Positions 25,639 to 38,800 of a stretch of 64,000 nucleotides of DNA are shown here, piece after piece. The notes under the pieces were generated by a model that saw only the letters and a list, made by a program, of their open reading frames with translations, was not told the origin of the DNA and searched no databases. The stretch is from Takakia lepidozioides (taxonomy: Eukaryota > Streptophyta > Takakiopsida > Takakiales > Takakiaceae). Position numbers and translations under genes: made by a program. Each line of letters starts with the position of its first letter. Position 1 is the stretch's first letter. The stretch covers positions 85,604,756 through 85,668,755 of the forward strand of contig CM060731.1 of assembly GCA_030704615.1 (NCBI GenBank), given 5' to 3'.

Positions 25639-28600
25639 TCACCCCCCACACAGATTGCCTGACTGACGATGCTGAAGTTCCTCTAGCTCTTTCCGGGCTT
25701 CCAAAATTAGTTCTTTGACAGCGTCGCCCTGCTTCTCCAGTTCGGTCACAATGTGTATTGAACATGCAAGTGCCTCATCATACCTGTAGGAGGAATCTCA
25801 TTACTCAATTTTCATGGAGGAAGACCGATGCAATATACTGTGGAGTAGCATGGTAGATGTGGTGAGAAAGAAGGACAGAGTGTCTCGTATTCATTAGCAG
25901 GGAGGGCATCACAGAGTCACATTGTGGAACTGATCTCAAGCTGGGATGAAGATACAGACAGCCAGACAGACAGACTCAACCATACCTCTCAAGATTGGAG
26001 TACACCTTGACAAGGTTTGGATAGACTGCAATGGTGTCATGTTGCCCTGGTCCATGTGTCTTTGTCAATATGGCCTTTGCTTCCTCAAAAAGCTTCACTG
26101 CCTGCGCCAATCGGTCCAGCTCGACTTGAGCGACACCTAAATGATTGAGCACCAAAGCAAGGGAGAAATGACCATCCCCAAAGCTCTTTCTCAGTTTCAT
26201 GACAGCTTCTTCCATGTACGAAATGGCCTCTTCCACATGCCCAGTGAAGAAGAGAAGCATTCCGATTTGGGCCTGAGCACCAGCAGCCGCATTCAATTGT
26301 TGAGGTACTTTTTCAAACACAGAGAGAGCCCGCTTCAGTAATCCTATTGCATCTTCAGGTTGATTCATTCGTTCATATATTGCAGCCAATTCCGTAAAGC
26401 CTGCCCCTACTGCAAGATTGTCAGGGCCTTCTGCTGCCAACGCCTCCATTATTTTGTCATAAAATTCAATAGCGGCCCTGCAATGTCGGTGAGATCAACA
26501 CTGAGCAAACAGATAAACTGAGATTTTCGGTGAGATTCCTTATCCAATGGTGCTAGATGAAGGCACTACCAAGGGACCACCGCAAAAGACCAACATGAAA
26601 GGATGCTGATCTATGGTGAGTTGTACGAAACAATGCGGTACTATTCATGAACCTGCAGACACTGATATAGAGATGAGCATAGCCAACATCACACTTACTC
26701 CCCCCCACTAACCTGCAGTATGATGTGGCTTCCTCCCTCTTCCCTTGCTGGGCATATGCCTTGGCAAGGTTCACAGTAGCCAGTGCTCGTATGGGGCTTA
26801 CATCTTCCAGCTGAGACATAGCACTCCGGAGGGACGCAATTGCATCATCAAACCTCCCCAAAGTGATTTGAGTGTCCGCTGTTGCAATTTCTACAAACAA
26901 AGCCTCAGGTCCAAAGTTTTTCTCTTTTAGGATTTTCTTCACCATGTTTTGTTCCTCCAGGGCTTTCTCATGTTCATCTAGTCCACTGTAAATCACAGCC
27001 AGAAGCCGGCGGTCGATGGCTTCATTTACAGAACCAGTACCATTGACTTTACGATGCATCTCCAGCGCTTGCTCTACCAGAGCTTTTGCTTCATCAAACA
27101 ACATCACCTGGGTAAATGCCTCGCCCACCTGTCGAGCACAATTCAACAAGCAACTTCGATTTAAGATGATAAGTAACGCAATTATTAGACTGTCAGGTAT
27201 TCATATGACAGGTCAATAATTCAGGTAAGGAGGGTTCACGAAATCAGGTATTAACCTGCCGGTAGTTGGTGGCTAGTTGTGGGTGAGGACGTTCCGAGAG
27301 AGTCTCTTGCACAGCTAATCCCACACAATAATGATGGAGGGCATCTTCATGCTTTCCAAGTGCAGCCAGGGTGTCACCAAGCAAGAAATGTATCGCGAAC
27401 TTCACTGGGTCATAGTCCTTCCCTTCATTTTGGTCAACAATCTTGAGTGCCTGATTCAAACTGGCCAGGCTTTTCTCATGTTGCCCTAGTCTCTGGTATG
27501 ATGAAGCCATCAGGTGATGACACATGGCTGTCTCTGCTGCAAAACCTGGAGAACTCGCCTCAAATATCTTCAGGGCTTGCTCCCCCTGGCTCAGGAAACT
27601 TTCAGGACTTTCGCCTGCAGTCTCATACTCCTGGCCCAGTCTCAAAGCAATGATTGCTATTCGGGGGTCTTTAGGGTCTGCACTCTCCTGCAACTCCTGC
27701 AGCATTTCTTTGAGACTGGCAATGCTCACCTTGCCCCCTACATCATGAAGAACTTGAAGTGGGTACGAGTATATTTTGTCATCTTATTCGAGAGAGTGAG
27801 CAAGAAAGAGCTCCTAAGCTTCTTACGCAAAAAAGAGATGCTCACCTTTCCCCTCTTTCAGGGCCTTCTCATATGCCTTCTCTGCTTCCTTCAGTAGCTC
27901 TACATTCTCGAGCAAGTGTTCTTCATCACCCTCCTCCACTTTTGGTTCTGCACAGGACGTGTAGAGATAATCAATGATCACAAGTCACAAGTATACCATT
28001 GGAGGTTGAGGTGAGAATATTGGTAACTCTCTCTTACCATGCCTCCACAAATTTTTGAAACTTCTGAAGTACACAAAACACTCCACAAAAGTGGTGTGAT
28101 TCTCTGTTCACTAAAATGTTGCATGGCTGCTCCTATAAAAAGCAGTTTTTGAAACTTCTCAAATACATCTGATTGCAAGAATGGCCTCCTTCACTGCAGC
28201 GAAAGAAGACTTATTAATAAATATGAGAGACGGAAACTTTCAGTAACCCTATAGCTGCAGTCAAATACCAGTGGTTTATCAGAGCTGGCTTTCTGATACA
28301 TGGTGCAGCAATGAAGGTCATCTAGGCTGTCAACATCCAGAAAACATCTGGCACAAAGACAGTCAAGCTGTGACAAGAAGTTTCTGACAAAACCTTATTA
28401 AACAAACTCATTCACAGCATCAATACATCGTTCAGGGCTCAAATGGAACTGCAAAGACCTCCAGTGCAAATCAATTCTTTGGTTGTTTGTCAATGGTGCC
28501 AACCATAGTGACCATGCCTTTGCACATATCTGAGACCACAACATTTACAAACTGATGGGCCTACATCGTCAAGACCTATGTACTCCACCAGGTGACCCAA

Positions 28601-30113
28601 TGCCGGATCCATTCCTGCCACACAGGAGAGAGATTACGCAGAGTTTAGGGTAACTGGACCCCTAGGCCTGTTACGGGGGAGGAAACTCTGCAATAGGGTG
28701 TGCAAGTAAACTTGGCGCTCTGCAGATTGGACTAACTCACTCCCAGCGAGAGGGAGAGAGAGAATGTACTCATGAGACGTTGTTTGCCGTAGCCTTGTGG
28801 CCATTGAGAGAGAGAGAGAGAAGACGACTCAACAGACTTTTGTTCCACCCTGATTTGGACAGCACAAGAAATGAGAGAGGAGATGTGAACTCTCCTGTTT
28901 GATGGACAAATAAAGGGCAAAAAAGGTACAACAAATGGAAGAGATTCAGAACCTCCTCGGCATGCAGCAAGGGGAGCATCCACTTCAATAGGAGGTGCTT
29001 CATTGATCAGCTCCCCTGGCGACTCCCTGTCAGTGTTCTGGCACCCACATGACCATGACCCCAATTAGAACATCCACACAGCAAAATGGAGAAACTATAT
29101 TGGTGTCATCATAAGGCATTGACAAGCCAGGAAAAACTCATAAACCAATATCCTTATTCCTACTGTGTCTATCAAATATGTATCTCTGCTAGTATTGTCA
29201 GGTTGCAATGCAATCATAGCCACAGTGGCTCATCTGTGCAGTTAAAGATCACATCTGCCTATCATTTCTTCGTAGCTCTCCCGGTACTGCACCCATAGGC
29301 ACAGTACGACACATCTGTGTAAAGGGCAAGGGCTTAAGTAGGCGGGGTATTTTTCCAGTATGATCTCGCTCCCAGCCTTCAATCTTACTGTCTATCCCAT
29401 TGTGGGGTGTGGTTGAGCTTTTTGCAATTTGGAGCTTCTTTTCATTCCTGGTTTTAGTGGACCCCATCACCAGTTTCAGGACGTCCCTCAAAATCTGTTA
29501 TATGAGACTTCTACAGGGAACGACCAATGCGTATGTCCAGAACTAGAAAGGCCTGGGAGACCCCTCCACAATGACTTTGTCACGTTTGTGAGAGCTTAAG
29601 CTCGAGAGAGTAGGAAGAAGAACTTATATTGTTTTAAATGCTCTTTAAACACGACAATTCTCACAATCCCCTCAGCTCACTCCTACAAGTCGTGTCAAAC
29701 GCTAGAAATTGAATAATTTCCGATACAGCGTTTAGTGAGGCATTAGCTTCAAATGGCACAACTAGATGAGACTGAGGTTTTGGAGGCAAGGGGGAAGGTT
29801 GAGGGCGTGGCGGCAACATCGTCTGATAAGGAAAGGTAGATGAGGGGGGAAAACCTATAAGTAGAAGCAATGGAAGGGGTACCTGCATCCATTTGGCAGT
29901 GTGATCGGCGTTTATTCCACGCGCAGGAATCCAACTCCCGCACACTTGCAATGAGGATGAAGCATTCCTCCATATCCGAGAAACCCATGTCGCAGCTGCT
30001 GGTCCTTGATAGCATGTAGATTCCAGGGACGAGATAGTTGAGCAGGCAGAGAAGAGTTGAGGTCTTCCAGCAAGACGAGCCAGAAACAAGGTGGATCGCG
30101 ACATGGCAGACAT
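25639..30113 (-). CDS. Kinesin-light-chain-like TPR protein, probably organelle-targeted (650 aa, 7 exons)
   Basis: Exons on the minus strand: 30113-29883, 29037-28953, 27947-27846, 27737-27256, 27128-26713, 26477-25986, 25783-25639. All are GT-AG and all phases join. About 11 tetratricopeptide repeats of kinesin-light-chain/nephrocystin type run from residue ~130 to ~630, for example LASLNQALKI, DDAIASLRSAM, EDAIGLLKRAL and EEAISYMEEAV. The N-terminal ~75 residues are rich in Arg, Ser, Ala and Leu and almost free of acid residues (MSAMSRSTLFLARLAGR), typical of a mitochondrial or chloroplast transit peptide. An acidic linker (VEEGDEEHLLENVELL) precedes the repeats. Such TPR arrays are protein-binding scaffolds; no catalytic residues are expected. 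I chose the first in-frame ATG; a second lies three codons on. Plant relatives include the KLCR family and organellar KLC-like TPR proteins, and the targeting sequence favours the latter. The partner is unknown. Confidence 0.9.
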
Positions 30114-30885
30114 GAGTGCAGATGCGGAGCCCGAACGCACTCCAATTTAGTTTCTACCACTATTGCACCAATCAAAGGAACTTGCTAGGGTTTAAGGGAG
30201 TTATCAGGGTTTACGGATTAGGGTTCTGCCGTACTGGCTGGTTAGGCGCCGGTCCTCGGCACTATGTCCCAGACACCAGTGTTTTTTTTTTCACTTTTCC
30301 AAAATCGCTGGCAGGGCGACATGTAGATTCTACCCAGCGCCCATGTGCGAGAATAACGAGGTGACAGAGCTGGAAAAGAGGCTATATTACAGGTGTCATA
30401 TTTTAACAGGTCCACGTAGGACAAATCTGGCTCCTGGTATTTATCCTTTGGCGCTTTCTGGCGATTTTCTTGACTTTTAATCCCAGAATTCCTTAGTAAG
30501 AGTAGCTGACCCATTTTCCCAGGTCGAAATCTGGCGATTATTCGCCAGAAAAAAAAACACTGCCAGACACTATCGGGGATAGGGCGGGGGATGCCCGGGC
30601 AAAAACTGCCCGCCCGGCCACGTACTCCGCGCCACGTTAGCGCACAGCCCTCGCCCTCTTCCGGTTGACTCCCTGCTCTCCCAGCGCCACGCGGGCACAA
30701 GCCTGGCTGTGGACCCGCCTCCCCCTAGCCTTCCTCGCCCAGGCCCACGCCTTGCCACGTGAGGGCCTCCCTACCCGCCACGTGGCCCTCCCGCGACTGG
30801 CTCTCCTATCGCGTCTCAAAAAGAATATGGCTAAACCAGATTGAGCCATATCAGGGTATAGAAAAGTACATAACACTACCTACTC
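30114..30885. other. 5' flank of the TPR gene, GC-rich, no gene seen
   Basis: Presumed promoter side of the TPR gene. The stretch 30,560-30,800 is unusually rich in GCC/CCGC. A perfect 8-bp inverted repeat (ATATGGCT/AGCCATAT) lies at 30,827-30,850. No coding segment is recognised. Confidence 0.4.
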
Positions 30886-30978
30886 CCATATATCATTTTA
30901 GGAGAATATGAAAGTGTCTTCTCTGTTTTTATTTGGGGGACTGTATTTTTAATATATATTCTCCATAGAATGATATGG
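30886..30978. repeat. Short hairpin, about 24-bp arms
   Basis: The arm 30,886-30,909 and the reverse complement of 30,954-30,978 match over about 20 of 24 positions around a ~44-nt loop. It could be a small MITE terminus pair or a transcribed foldback. It sits at the edge of the gypsy integrase relic. Confidence 0.4.
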
Positions 30979-31790
30979 CACTTTGCAGGGCGGCTCACAG
31001 TACAAAAGGCATTGAGGGCAGGTTACTACTAGCCTTCCATGTTCAAGGACGTGCACATGCATGTGCGGAAATGCGACTCTTGCCAAAGGTACACCAAAAG
31101 GGATAACCGGCTTGGAATGCCGTTAGTTCCCACACTCCCACTTGCTCCGTTTGAGAAGTGGGGGATCGACTATGTAGAGGAAGTGCACCCCGCATCAAGT
31201 CGACAAAATCGCTACAACATCGTAGCCACTGAGTACCTGACCAAGTGGGCTGAAGCCAAGGCGGTTAAGAGGGCCAACGCACAGGTCACCGCCTCTTTCA
31301 TTTATGAATACATCATTTCTAGGTTTGGTTGCCCCAAAGAGATAGTGAGCGACAGAGGATCTCACTTCATCAACGACGTCATTGAAGAAATGATGGCAGC
31401 ATTTTCCATCAGCACCGCAAGGCTTACCACCCCCAGACGAGTGGGTAAGTGGAGTGCGCCAACCAGACCCTGTGCAACAAAACAATTCGGGAGCACAAGC
31501 GGGACTAGGACACCAAGTTGATTTCAGCGTTGTGGGCGTTTCGCATGACTCATAAGGTAACTACTCGACACACCCTCTTTTCATTGGTCTATGGGGTGGA
31601 GTCTATCATGCCAATTGAGACGGAAATTCCGTCCTTGCGACTAGCTATCACTGAGAGACTAGCAATATCAGAGTCATTGAAAGAACGACTAGAGATGTTG
31701 GAGGGCTTAGACGAACTCGGCAAGCGGCAACGCAACACATAGAAGCAGTCCAAAAACGCCAAGCTTTCCTTGACTGTCGTAACACACTGG
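30974..31790 (+). pseudogene. Ty3-gypsy integrase relic
   Basis: Zinc-binding region HFAGRLTVQKALRAGYY, then CDSCQRYTKR (the CxxC half of HHCC), then the integrase core with the first Asp in WGIDYVEEV and the second in IVSDRGSHF. The catalytic Glu region (about 31,440-31,480) is frameshifted. The C-terminal part continues in another frame (31,518-31,742, WAFRMTHKVTTRHTLFSLVYG). A TGG-to-TAG-type stop follows GYY at 31,030. Reverse transcriptase and LTRs are absent nearby. The text differs from the chromovirus at 43-45 kb, so this is a different gypsy lineage. Confidence 0.9.
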
Positions 31791-32886
31791 TACAGTGAAC
31801 CGTTTCTCTGGGCCTGGAAAGGAAACTCATCATGTCCATCTTCCTGCAGACTATTCCATTGACGGTCATAGAGATGTCATCTGCATGATACCACAGACCT
31901 ATAGGCCAATCTTGAATCACTCCATTGTCTGCGCCGAGTATGGCCAAACAGATTTATTTCATGACCCTAAAAACACCACCAGCTACCTATGTATCTCACC
32001 AAATGCAATGTTCAACCACATGGAATGCAATAAGTCACTGAAGAAACTAATTGAGCTCCTGTTGAACCAGAGGAGGCTATGGACACAAGGAGAAATCTGA
32101 TCCCAAAGCCTTACTTCCCAACTCACATTGGGACCAAAGCCAGTGGCGTCATACCACTAATTGCGATGAAACAGTTTTGTTCTCTCCTTATCAACTGCCT
32201 GCAGCGAGCGGACAGACTTGTAGGTCTTGGCACACTCAAGGGAATCTGAAGGAACCCAATTGGTCCAGTAGCCATGTCAGTGTGATTATGGGTGTAGTTG
32301 CTCCACAGATAAATCGGCATGAAAGTGATGATCCCCTGAAAGTAACTAGATCCCCGCAACTCGTTGGAACCACCCACCTAGATGAGGCCGCCTGAAGCTG
32401 CACTGAGGCCATGAATCCGCCAAATCACCCCCAAATCACACTTCTGTTGCTCTCACACGCCCACGATTCAGCTCACCGTGACAGCATCATCCTCCACCTC
32501 AGCCCGGGCCTTCAATGCGAACTTGCTTATTGTCAATTTTTTCCCTATCGAATATGTACTGAATCATGTAGAAAGTTGAATGAACACTTCAAGCTCGCTG
32601 AAAGAAAAGATGTGTCTTCAATGCATATTCGGTGTCTTTTCAATCTCTTTGCAAAGTAGGCACAATTATAATGTTGGGTCAATGCCAAGCATTGTAAGCA
32701 TGAGGAGATAGCAATGATTTGTCAATTATAAAATACATGTTTGCTCCATGGCCATTGACAAAGTGCCAACTGGACATTGTCTACATAACCAACATAGCAC
32801 TATTTCTCAATGTTGTTGTGTTAGCACTAAGTAAGTGCGTGGTCCATGGGGGTCCAAAATTCAGATGTGTTCTCAGACTTACTCAC
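31791..32886. other. Region without a recognised gene
   Basis: Short open frames on both strands, for example 31,795-32,100 (+), are unlike any family I know. It may contain the last exon of the minus-strand gene beginning at 40,160, because the donor at 32,886 (GTGAGT) implies at least one more exon. I could not pick that exon. Confidence 0.3.
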
Positions 32887-35800
32887 AGGCAAAGTCGGAG
32901 TCCAGCTCCTTGTCGGAAGTCTCCCCTGTATTAATATCAACGGGTAGGGGCTTTGGAAGGACTTGAGAAGTGTGTCCACCCAAACCCATCAGGAGGTTCT
33001 TGTAAATCTCGGCATCCCCTTCAATCCCCAAAGAGATGTTGCGCACTGGCCTTGCAAGCGTGGTACGAGGCACCTGTAGTGGAATACAATGAAGGAAACA
33101 GACATTGAAGACACATTTGGAACGGTGGGAAGAGCTGAAAGTGCAAGCTCAAACAAACCTCATGAAATGTGAATGTTGAAGAGACGAACCTGTGCCCATT
33201 GACAAATCCAGAACTCTGGCGTCTGTGTAGGTGCAACACTCCACAATCGTCTAAATGAAAGTCGGGCTCCTCTCCCTGGCCCCTCTCCAAGGAACCCCAT
33301 TCCCCCTTCGCAAGCACACGTTGATGTCCACATAGTTGTGGTGCATGTCATCCGTGGGAGGATCTGTCCTCTCGTCTACGAACTTGCCCCCATGAGTGAT
33401 GGCGAACTCTCTATTGACGGCTGGAGTCGTAGGTGGATGCACTCGGACGAGACAAACAGCTTCAAACAAACGAGTCTGCGAACAGGACATACACAAAGAA
33501 CTAAGAAGCTTGAAAACCAGGCCCCTACATATTCATTTGAGCGACTTATGCAACTCCATCCGAGAACCACCAAGAAGAGGAATAAGAAGGCAGATTTACC
33601 ATCTCTCCGGGACGATCCCCCTTCGTCAGGTACATGCTGTTAACACAATTCCATTTCTTCACGACCCTCATACCAAAGGCTTTCAAATAACTGGCAAGTG
33701 CATGGCGACAGCAAAGGTCGATGGACTGGATGAGCACCAAAACACCTGCATCGGACAGAAAAAAATTGCAAAAGGAGAAAATCCACCGCCAGTAGCGCTC
33801 ATCAAAAGCATTCCAACCTGGACAAGCACCCGATGGAGGGACATCCGGGACTGGCAACCCATCAGGGATGTCCAAGATGATTCATGAGTTCGGCTGCATA
33901 TGGCTTCTCCTTCCTGTTGACCCAGGATTTGGTCATTTTTGCCTGCAAACAAGCATGCAATGGAATGCTCAAGAGGATTGAAACAATCCATGCCCACAAC
34001 AGACAAGAAGCAAAAGACAACACGCACCGTGCCGAGGAACTCCACAATCCTCTCCCACACTGGTGATGGTTCGCCCTTGTAATCAAATTTCTTGGACTCC
34101 ATCATGGCAAGGAACCCGACATTGGCCATCTCCAACCTGGTAGGGCGAATGACCCTCGTGGGATGCTCCACTGCATGGTACGAGTCCTTGGGATCAACCA
34201 CCCCCTTGTTCTTTCTCCCACATCCCCTACCATGCGGTGGAGTCTGCTGGACATCCACCAGAGGGCCAGTATCTGCAACACTTCCCTGCCCACCTACCTG
34301 CCCTTGTGCCCCCTTCCCCCTACCCCTTCCTTTCCCCACACCACCAGCAACATCCTTTCCCTTTGCCTTTCTACCTTTACCCAGTGTATCATGCGCGGGA
34401 GGCTCCTTCTCTGCAAGAGTCCTCAAATTTCTATCATGAATGTCGAGGTCGGCTGTTGCGGCGCTGGCTGCTGTACGCTCATTCTCTCTCCTCAAAGACA
34501 CCTCCTGAGCTGGGGTCTCAGAAGCAGGGCAATCCAAATACCAACCACAAGCAGAAAGATGGTCTGGGCCCCAGTCATGCAAGATCCTCATAGTAAACAT
34601 GGTCTGGTTGCCAGCAGGGACAAGCCAAAGGTCCACGAAATCAGGATGTTTGTCCAAGCAGTTCTCTGCCATGAGAACATACTTTATGTACCTGCAGGAA
34701 CAGAGACAGCCTCATTATGCAATGCAAATATTGTCTCCCAACTTTTCCACCCCATCACGAAGAGTATGCGGCACAGTACACTCCACCACAAAACTCATAT
34801 GAGCCAGGCAAAAACAGGTTGGATGGAGGAGAGTGTGTCTATGCAAAACAAAGAAGCACAGTCCATTTCGCACCTGTAAAGGCATCGTTTCCAGGCTTCC
34901 TCTCCTTTCTCTTGCTGGTCAAGCTCATTTGTTCGACTGATGCCAGCATCCTTGCTGAACTCTCTGAAGAAATAAGATTGCCACACTGTGGCTCTCCATT
35001 TCCTCATGTATACTTGGAAGGAGACCTTCGGTTCTGTCATGGTGATCCCATAGTCAGCTAGCTGCGTATGTAGAACCGACCGGGCCCTTTCCTCCAACTG
35101 CAGACCAATACAAAAGCAAGAATGAACCCAAAAACAATCACAACCAATGTAACATGGAAAGAGAATGACCAAAAAGCGAAAAGAAAGTGACACAGCAAAG
35201 GACATCATACCTGGCTCCAGGAAGTGGCCTTGTGAAGCCATGTGTCCAGCACATTGTCACTGACAGGAATGACACGCTGGGTCTTCTTCTCTTTCTCCGG
35301 CCTGGGGAACATGTGGGTATCCCTAACAGTAGGATCGGAGTTCCAGATCTGTAGCCACTTCATCTTCTGTTCTGAAGACACAATAGCAGTAGACAACCTG
35401 TGTAACTTCTCCTGGGCCATCTCCGGCTTGCCTGGCTTGTTGTAATGGGTTTTCACCTCTTGAAGGAACTCTGGTCCGAAGGTTGGGTCTGCAATTCTCA
35501 GTTGTTTCACAAAAGCATTCATAATAGTCCTTCTTGTGGCGGTCATCTCTTTCTGGATGTGACTCTCAGCACCCTTTGCTGTCCTTCTCTCCTCAGCGGT
35601 AGAGTTGTAGTATTCCAGTTTGCCACGCTCTCCTGCATCTGCAATGTCTTGCTGCAAGGGAATGCACAAGAGTTGCATCAACCCAAGGGCAAGGGAAACA
35701 AACAGAAACAAACATGTGGAAGCAGGAATATCGAAAGGCCAGATGATGGAAGATGTATCTCACCGCGTACATATACTCCATGAAAGCCTCACGGGTCAAC

Positions 35801-38800
35801 GAGTACCACATTTCTGATGTCTTGGAGCTTTTGCAGTTCTTATACGTCTCTGCTGAAAGGATGGTCTTGAAGTTGGTCAAGGGCATCTGCCCGATCCTTT
35901 GTATCCTATACAGTGTGTGAACCAGACTCGTTTTGACATGCAATGTCTCCGTCCCTCTGCAGAATGATGTCTGAAAGTCAGAATGAAATTCAAGGACCGT
36001 CAACAGAGGACTGGAACCAAAAAACCACGGAACCACAAGTGGAACATGTAGAATTAGAAACCAACCTATTGACATCATTCATTGCCGTCAGAAGACCCAT
36101 CATGTTCCCGTCACAATCCAGCACCATCGATCGAACAGAGTAATGCCACTCTTCCTCCTGTGAGTGCAACCTCCCAATGACAGCCATCCATGCAAGCAAC
36201 CGGTGGTTGCCATCCCAAACGTGAAACATCTTCCCTGAGAATGCCTGGGTGGAAGGTTTCCTGGAGAGAAGAAGTTCGAAGGATTCGTTCACCTGTCTCC
36301 AAATGGGATCCCAGGAGTCCACGATTGACTCATCCACAAGGAGCTCATTGCCTCTGGAATCCCTTGTAGAAATGTAAAAGACTGCGGATCCATCCAAATA
36401 CCCATGAACAAACTCGGCCTCCAGCTTCGGGATGTCCTTAATGAGGGGTGGACGAACGACGGGCATGGAAACCAACCTACACAGGGGAATCATCAACCTC
36501 CCACCCGGGGCAAGCATACTTTGCACCACAAGCTGAGAGTTTACCTTCTGACCCCCCAGCATCTCAACGGCTTTGCTTTCATAGAACTCATCGTCCACAT
36601 CAACAATGATCTCCTTCCCTTGCCCCGAAGGGATCTCATCCGCCATACTTTGCATTTTCTCCTGCAGGGTTGTTCATTCAAATTGATATAAGAGAGAGGC
36701 ATGAAACCATGGTGTTTTGAGCATGGCAGACAGACCCTGTGTGGCCCAATTTCTCATCAGAAAACAAGCATTGTGGGGGCCGAAAACACTGTGCGCTGCT
36801 GCACATTGTTTCAGCTTCCAAATAGTGGTGTTTTGAACATGATATTTGGCCCTATGTGACACATTTCCACAAAAAAAACAGGCAGAGAGGAGGCCAAGAA
36901 AGGGGCACAAACAGTGTGTGTTGCCGCACACTCTTCGTGCGTCCAACTATGGGAGTTTTGAGAGTGCATACTGGCCCTGTTTGGCCCAATTTCACATAGA
37001 AAAACAAGCAGAGAGGGGGCTCAAAACAATGTGCGTTGCCGCACACTGTTTGAGCTTCCAATAAGGGTTGGATTCAACCTGCCAGAGTGGCCCTAGGTGC
37101 CCGATTTTCACATAAAAAAACAAGCAGATAAGGGGGCTCAAATAGTGTGCGTTGTTGCACACTGTTTGAGCTTGCAATAAGGTGTGATTTTAACATGGCA
37201 TAATGGCCATGAGAGGCCAATTTTGAAATAAAATAAAAGGCAGTGAAGGGGGCTCAAACAGTGTGCGTTGGCGCACACTGTTTGAGCTTCCATTTCAGGG
37301 TGGATTCAACCTGCCAAACTGGCCCTAGGTGCACAATTTTCATGTCCAAAAACAAGCAAATCAGGGGGCTCAAATAGTGTGCGTTGACGCACACTGTTTG
37401 GGCTGCCAGGTAAGTGTGAATTGAACCTGACAGAGATGACCTTTGTGGTCGATTCTAAAATGAAAAAATAATGTCAAGTGTGGGCTCAAATAGTGTGCAA
37501 TGCCGCACACTGTTTGAGCTTCCAAAAAGGGGTGAAATGAACCTTAGAGAGAGGCGACTGTGTGCACGATTTTCACATTAAAGAAACAATTACAAGGGGG
37601 GCTCAAACAGTGTGAGTTGACGCACACTGTTTGAGCTGCCAGGTTTGTGGATTGAACCTCACAGAGATACCCTGTCTAGACGATTTTATTATGAAAAAGA
37701 ACAATGAGAAGGGGGGCTCAAACAGTGTGCGTTGGCGCACACTGTTTGAGTTTCGAAATAGGGGTGGATTGAACCAGACAGATAGGCCCTTGTGTGCACT
37801 ACTTAAACACCCAAAAACAAGGCAAACGGGGGGCTCAAACAGTGTGCATTGCCGCACACTGTTTGAGCTCCAATTCGGGGTGGATTCAACCTGCCAGATT
37901 GGCCCTACGTGCCCGATTTTCACATGAAGGAACAAGCTAAAAATGGGGCTCAAACAGTGTGCATTGCCGCACACTGTTTGAGCTTCCAAATAGGGGTGGA
38001 ATGGACCTGCCAGAGTGGCCCTATGTGGCCGATTTTCACATGAAAAAAACAATGAGGGGCTCAAACAGTTGACGCACACTGTTTGAGCTACCAGGAAATT
38101 GTTCATTGAACCTCACACAGATACCCTGTCTAGACGATTTTATTATGAAAAAAAACAATCACAAAGGGGGGCTCAAACAGTGTGCTTTGGTGCACACTGT
38201 TTGAGCTGCCAGGAAATTGTTCATTGAACCTCAGAGAGATACCCTGTCTCGACGATTTTATTATGATAAAACAATTAGAAGGGGGGCTCAAACAGTGTGC
38301 GTTGGCGCACACTGTTTGAGCTTCGAATTAGGGGTGGATTGAACCAGACAGAGAGGCCCCTGTGTGCACCATTTCCACACCAGAAAACAAGGCACAAGGG
38401 GGGCTCAAACAGTGTGCGTTGACGCACACTGTTTAAGCTTCCAATTCGGGGTGGATTGAACCTGCCAGAGTGGCCCTATGTGGCCGTTTTGAACATGAAA
38501 AAACAAGCAAAATGGGGGGCTCAAACAGTGTGCGGTGCTGCACACTATTTGAGCTTCCAATTCGGTGTGGATTGAACCTGCCCTATGTGGCCGATTTGAA
38601 CATGAAAAAACAATCAAAATGGGGGGCTCAAACAGTGTGCGGTGCCGCACTCTGTTTGAGCCTCCAATTCGGGGTGGATTGAACCTGCCAGAGTGGCCCT
38701 ATGTGGTCGATTTTCAAATGAAAAAAACAATGAGAAGGTGGGCTCAAACAATGTGCGTTGACGCACACTGTTTGAGCTGCCAGGTAAGTGTGCATTGAAG

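Noticed and set aside
34163-34879. 238-aa plus-strand ORF
   Set aside because: Antisense shadow of exon 6 of the minus-strand gene, whose edges are supported by splice signals and phase.
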